This document shows, piece after piece, positions 23,049 to 24,296 of a DNA stretch of 24,296 nt. Both the position numbers and the translations under genes were made by a program. The stretch is from MFWN01 sp964594115 (lineage in GTDB: Archaea; Nanobdellota; Nanobdellia; Pacearchaeales; GW2011-AR1): NCBI GenBank assembly GCA_964594115.1, contig CAZQLD010000014.1, positions 1 through 24,296 of the forward strand, given 5' to 3'. Positions within the stretch are counted from its first letter, which is position 1. Every line of letters starts with the position of its first letter. Under the pieces are notes generated by a model. It was not told where the DNA came from, did no database searches, and saw only the letters and a program-made list of their open reading frames with translations.

Positions 23049-24278
23049 ATGGGAAATAAAATAGGGGCAGTTTTGACAGGGGAAGAGATTCTTAGCGCAC
23101 AGGTTTCAATAGAAGATTTGGCCAAATTTATTGCTTTAATGCATTCTCAAAAGAGAAGGAAGGATACAATTAGGATAAAAGCATTGGTAGAGTCTGTTGT
23201 TTCTACTACGTGTGAAGAAAGCTTTGCTGCTTTTCCACTTCCTCCAGAAGAAGTTTCAAGAGAAACTTTTTATATAAAACACCTGAATAAAGATAACTTA
23301 GATAATGATTCAATAGATTTTGTTGTTGGAACAACAGTTTATTCTTCTAATACTATTTTACCGGAAGGTATGACTGAAGTTGAATTAGATGAATTTGCCG
23401 CTAAAAAGACTATTGCTAAATTTGAGTTAGAAGAAGGAAAAAAGTTTGATTTTTTTCCTGGTAACAATTATTATGTTTTGAGTAAAGAAGAAGTAAAAAT
23501 ACCTGATTTTTTAAGGGTGTTTGTTGACGCTAAAAGCACTATTGGGAGATTAGGTTGCTTGTGCAGTTATGCAGGACCTGAGGATCACTTCCAAAAGAGT
23601 CAATCAAGAGTTATTGTGAAAATAACTCCTTGTGTCTTTCCTATGAGGGTTACTATTGGAAAATCTCCTTTATTTCAAGCTATTTTTTTATATAAAGAAG
23701 AATCTCATATGACAAGAAAGGATTTATTGAGGAGTGAGGATCTTGGTGTGTGGGTTGATAAAAAACGAGTTAAGCTTGAGGAGGTTGTTGATGAGGATGA
23801 ATTGCTCTTTCATTTTTCAACACGTAGGGCCTATGTTGCCAAAAAACTTTCTAAAAAAGAGCTGAAAAAAATTGAGCCTATAGATGTGGATAAAAGAGAT
23901 CTTGATTGGAATAAATATTTTGAGGAAGTTCAGGGAAATAATGAGCTTACTTTAGATCCAGGAAGATTTTACTTACTTGGGACTCAAGAGTATGTTGAGT
24001 TTGGGTCTATTTGTGCAAGATTAAGCAGAGATGTTGGAGGTTATTCAACAGGTTTGTGGACCCAGTTTGCTGGAGTGATTCATGCTGGATTTAAAGGAGA
24101 AATAACTTTAGAGTGCTGGTTGTCTGATCCTAAAATGCCAAAAATAATAAGAGATGGGGAAAAAGCAGGAAGTGCAAGAATAGATGAGCTTTCTAAAAAA
24201 ACTAAAAAATTTGAGATTCAAGGCAGTTATATGGATCAAAGAGCTCCAAGACTTCCTAAGGTATTTAAACAAGACTAA
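23049..24278 (+). CDS. Two-domain dCTP deaminase/dUTPase-fold protein (DCD_N/DCD_C type)
   Basis: The protein has 409 residues. A TTG (23028) lies upstream, but the ATG at 23049 is about 25 nt after a TATA-like TTATTTAAATAT and is preferred (leaderless). Two dUTPase-like halves are visible: the first with FFPGNNYYVLSKEEVKIPDFL and VDAKSTIGRLG (the S..GR triphosphate-binding motif), the second with LDPGRFYLLGTQEYVEFG, ARLSRDVGGYSTGL and HAGFKGEITLE, where the TLE glutamate matches the deaminase catalytic position. This layout fits long two-domain 2'-deoxycytidine triphosphate deaminases. It follows DP2 by 60 bp and would supply dUTP/dUMP for dTTP synthesis or limit dUTP. Which half is active is not certain. 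Confidence 0.85.
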   Translation: MGNKIGAVLTGEEILSAQVSIEDLAKFIALMHSQKRRKDTIRIKALVESVVSTTCEESFAAFPLPPEEVSRETFYIKHLNKDNLDNDSIDFVVGTTVYSSNTILPEGMTEVELDEFAAKKTIAKFELEEGKKFDFFPGNNYYVLSKEEVKIPDFLRVFVDAKSTIGRLGCLCSYAGPEDHFQKSQSRVIVKITPCVFPMRVTIGKSPLFQAIFLYKEESHMTRKDLLRSEDLGVWVDKKRVKLEEVVDEDELLFHFSTRRAYVAKKLSKKELKKIEPIDVDKRDLDWNKYFEEVQGNNELTLDPGRFYLLGTQEYVEFGSICARLSRDVGGYSTGLWTQFAGVIHAGFKGEITLECWLSDPKMPKIIRDGEKAGSARIDELSKKTKKFEIQGSYMDQRAPRLPKVFKQD

Positions 24279-24296
24279 CTGGAAATATATTTTTGA

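Overview
The window is AT-rich archaeal DNA, most likely from a DPANN lineage (Pacearchaeota/Woesearchaeota type). The evidence is a D-family DNA polymerase in two subunits, an Orc1/Cdc6 initiator, an Lhr helicase, a type II tRNA-Ser without encoded CCA, TATA boxes about 25 nt upstream of start codons (leaderless mRNAs), and several small proteins of archaeal type (DUF3175, DUF5654-like, PRC-barrel). The lineage is inferred from gene content, not from a search.

Layout. (1) 1-6424 is accessory: a truncated gene end, two small + strand genes, then a run of mostly unrecognised minus-strand genes (565-4303). Five of these genes start with the same short 5' leader, and a 17-bp direct repeat brackets two of them. 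A TspO-family membrane protein, a Cys-rich two-helix membrane protein, a two-gene minus-strand operon and a DUF5654-like membrane protein follow, separated by similar AT-rich stem-loops. (2) 6425-8955 is a DNA-binding locus. Two convergent genes encode coiled-coil/linker/winged-helix proteins and face each other across a 457-bp gap. The region holds several repeat families: TGTTYAAACA motifs upstream of and inside the first gene, an AAAGTGAG array across its end and the gap, and a GACA tetranucleotide tract plus TGTGTCGAA repeats inside the second gene. A third small winged-helix gene follows. (3) 9009-14910 holds an Lhr-type helicase, a PRPP synthetase split by a frameshift, a radical SAM protein and a COG1407-like phosphoesterase. 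(4) 14939-15835 holds tRNA-Ser(CGA), a conserved DPANN-type protein and a PRC-barrel protein, all on the minus strand. (5) 15836-16290 looks like a replication origin: a TA-rich unwinding-type tract between inverted ORB-like repeats, next to cdc6. (6) 16291-24278 is a + strand replication block: Cdc6, DP1, a Nudix hydrolase, DP2 and a two-domain dCTP deaminase/dUTPase-fold protein.

How the genes fit together. The right half is a replication island: origin, initiator, both PolD subunits, and two nucleotide-handling enzymes (Nudix, dCTP deaminase-like) that plausibly adjust or clean the dNTP pool. PRPP synthetase to the left supplies nucleotide precursor. The two candidates for something undescribed are the shared-leader gene set at 565-4303 and the repeat-rich pair of coiled-coil winged-helix proteins at 6601-8629, whose DNA repeats occur in different reading frames and in non-coding DNA and therefore look like binding sites. 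Both are inferences from sequence patterns only.
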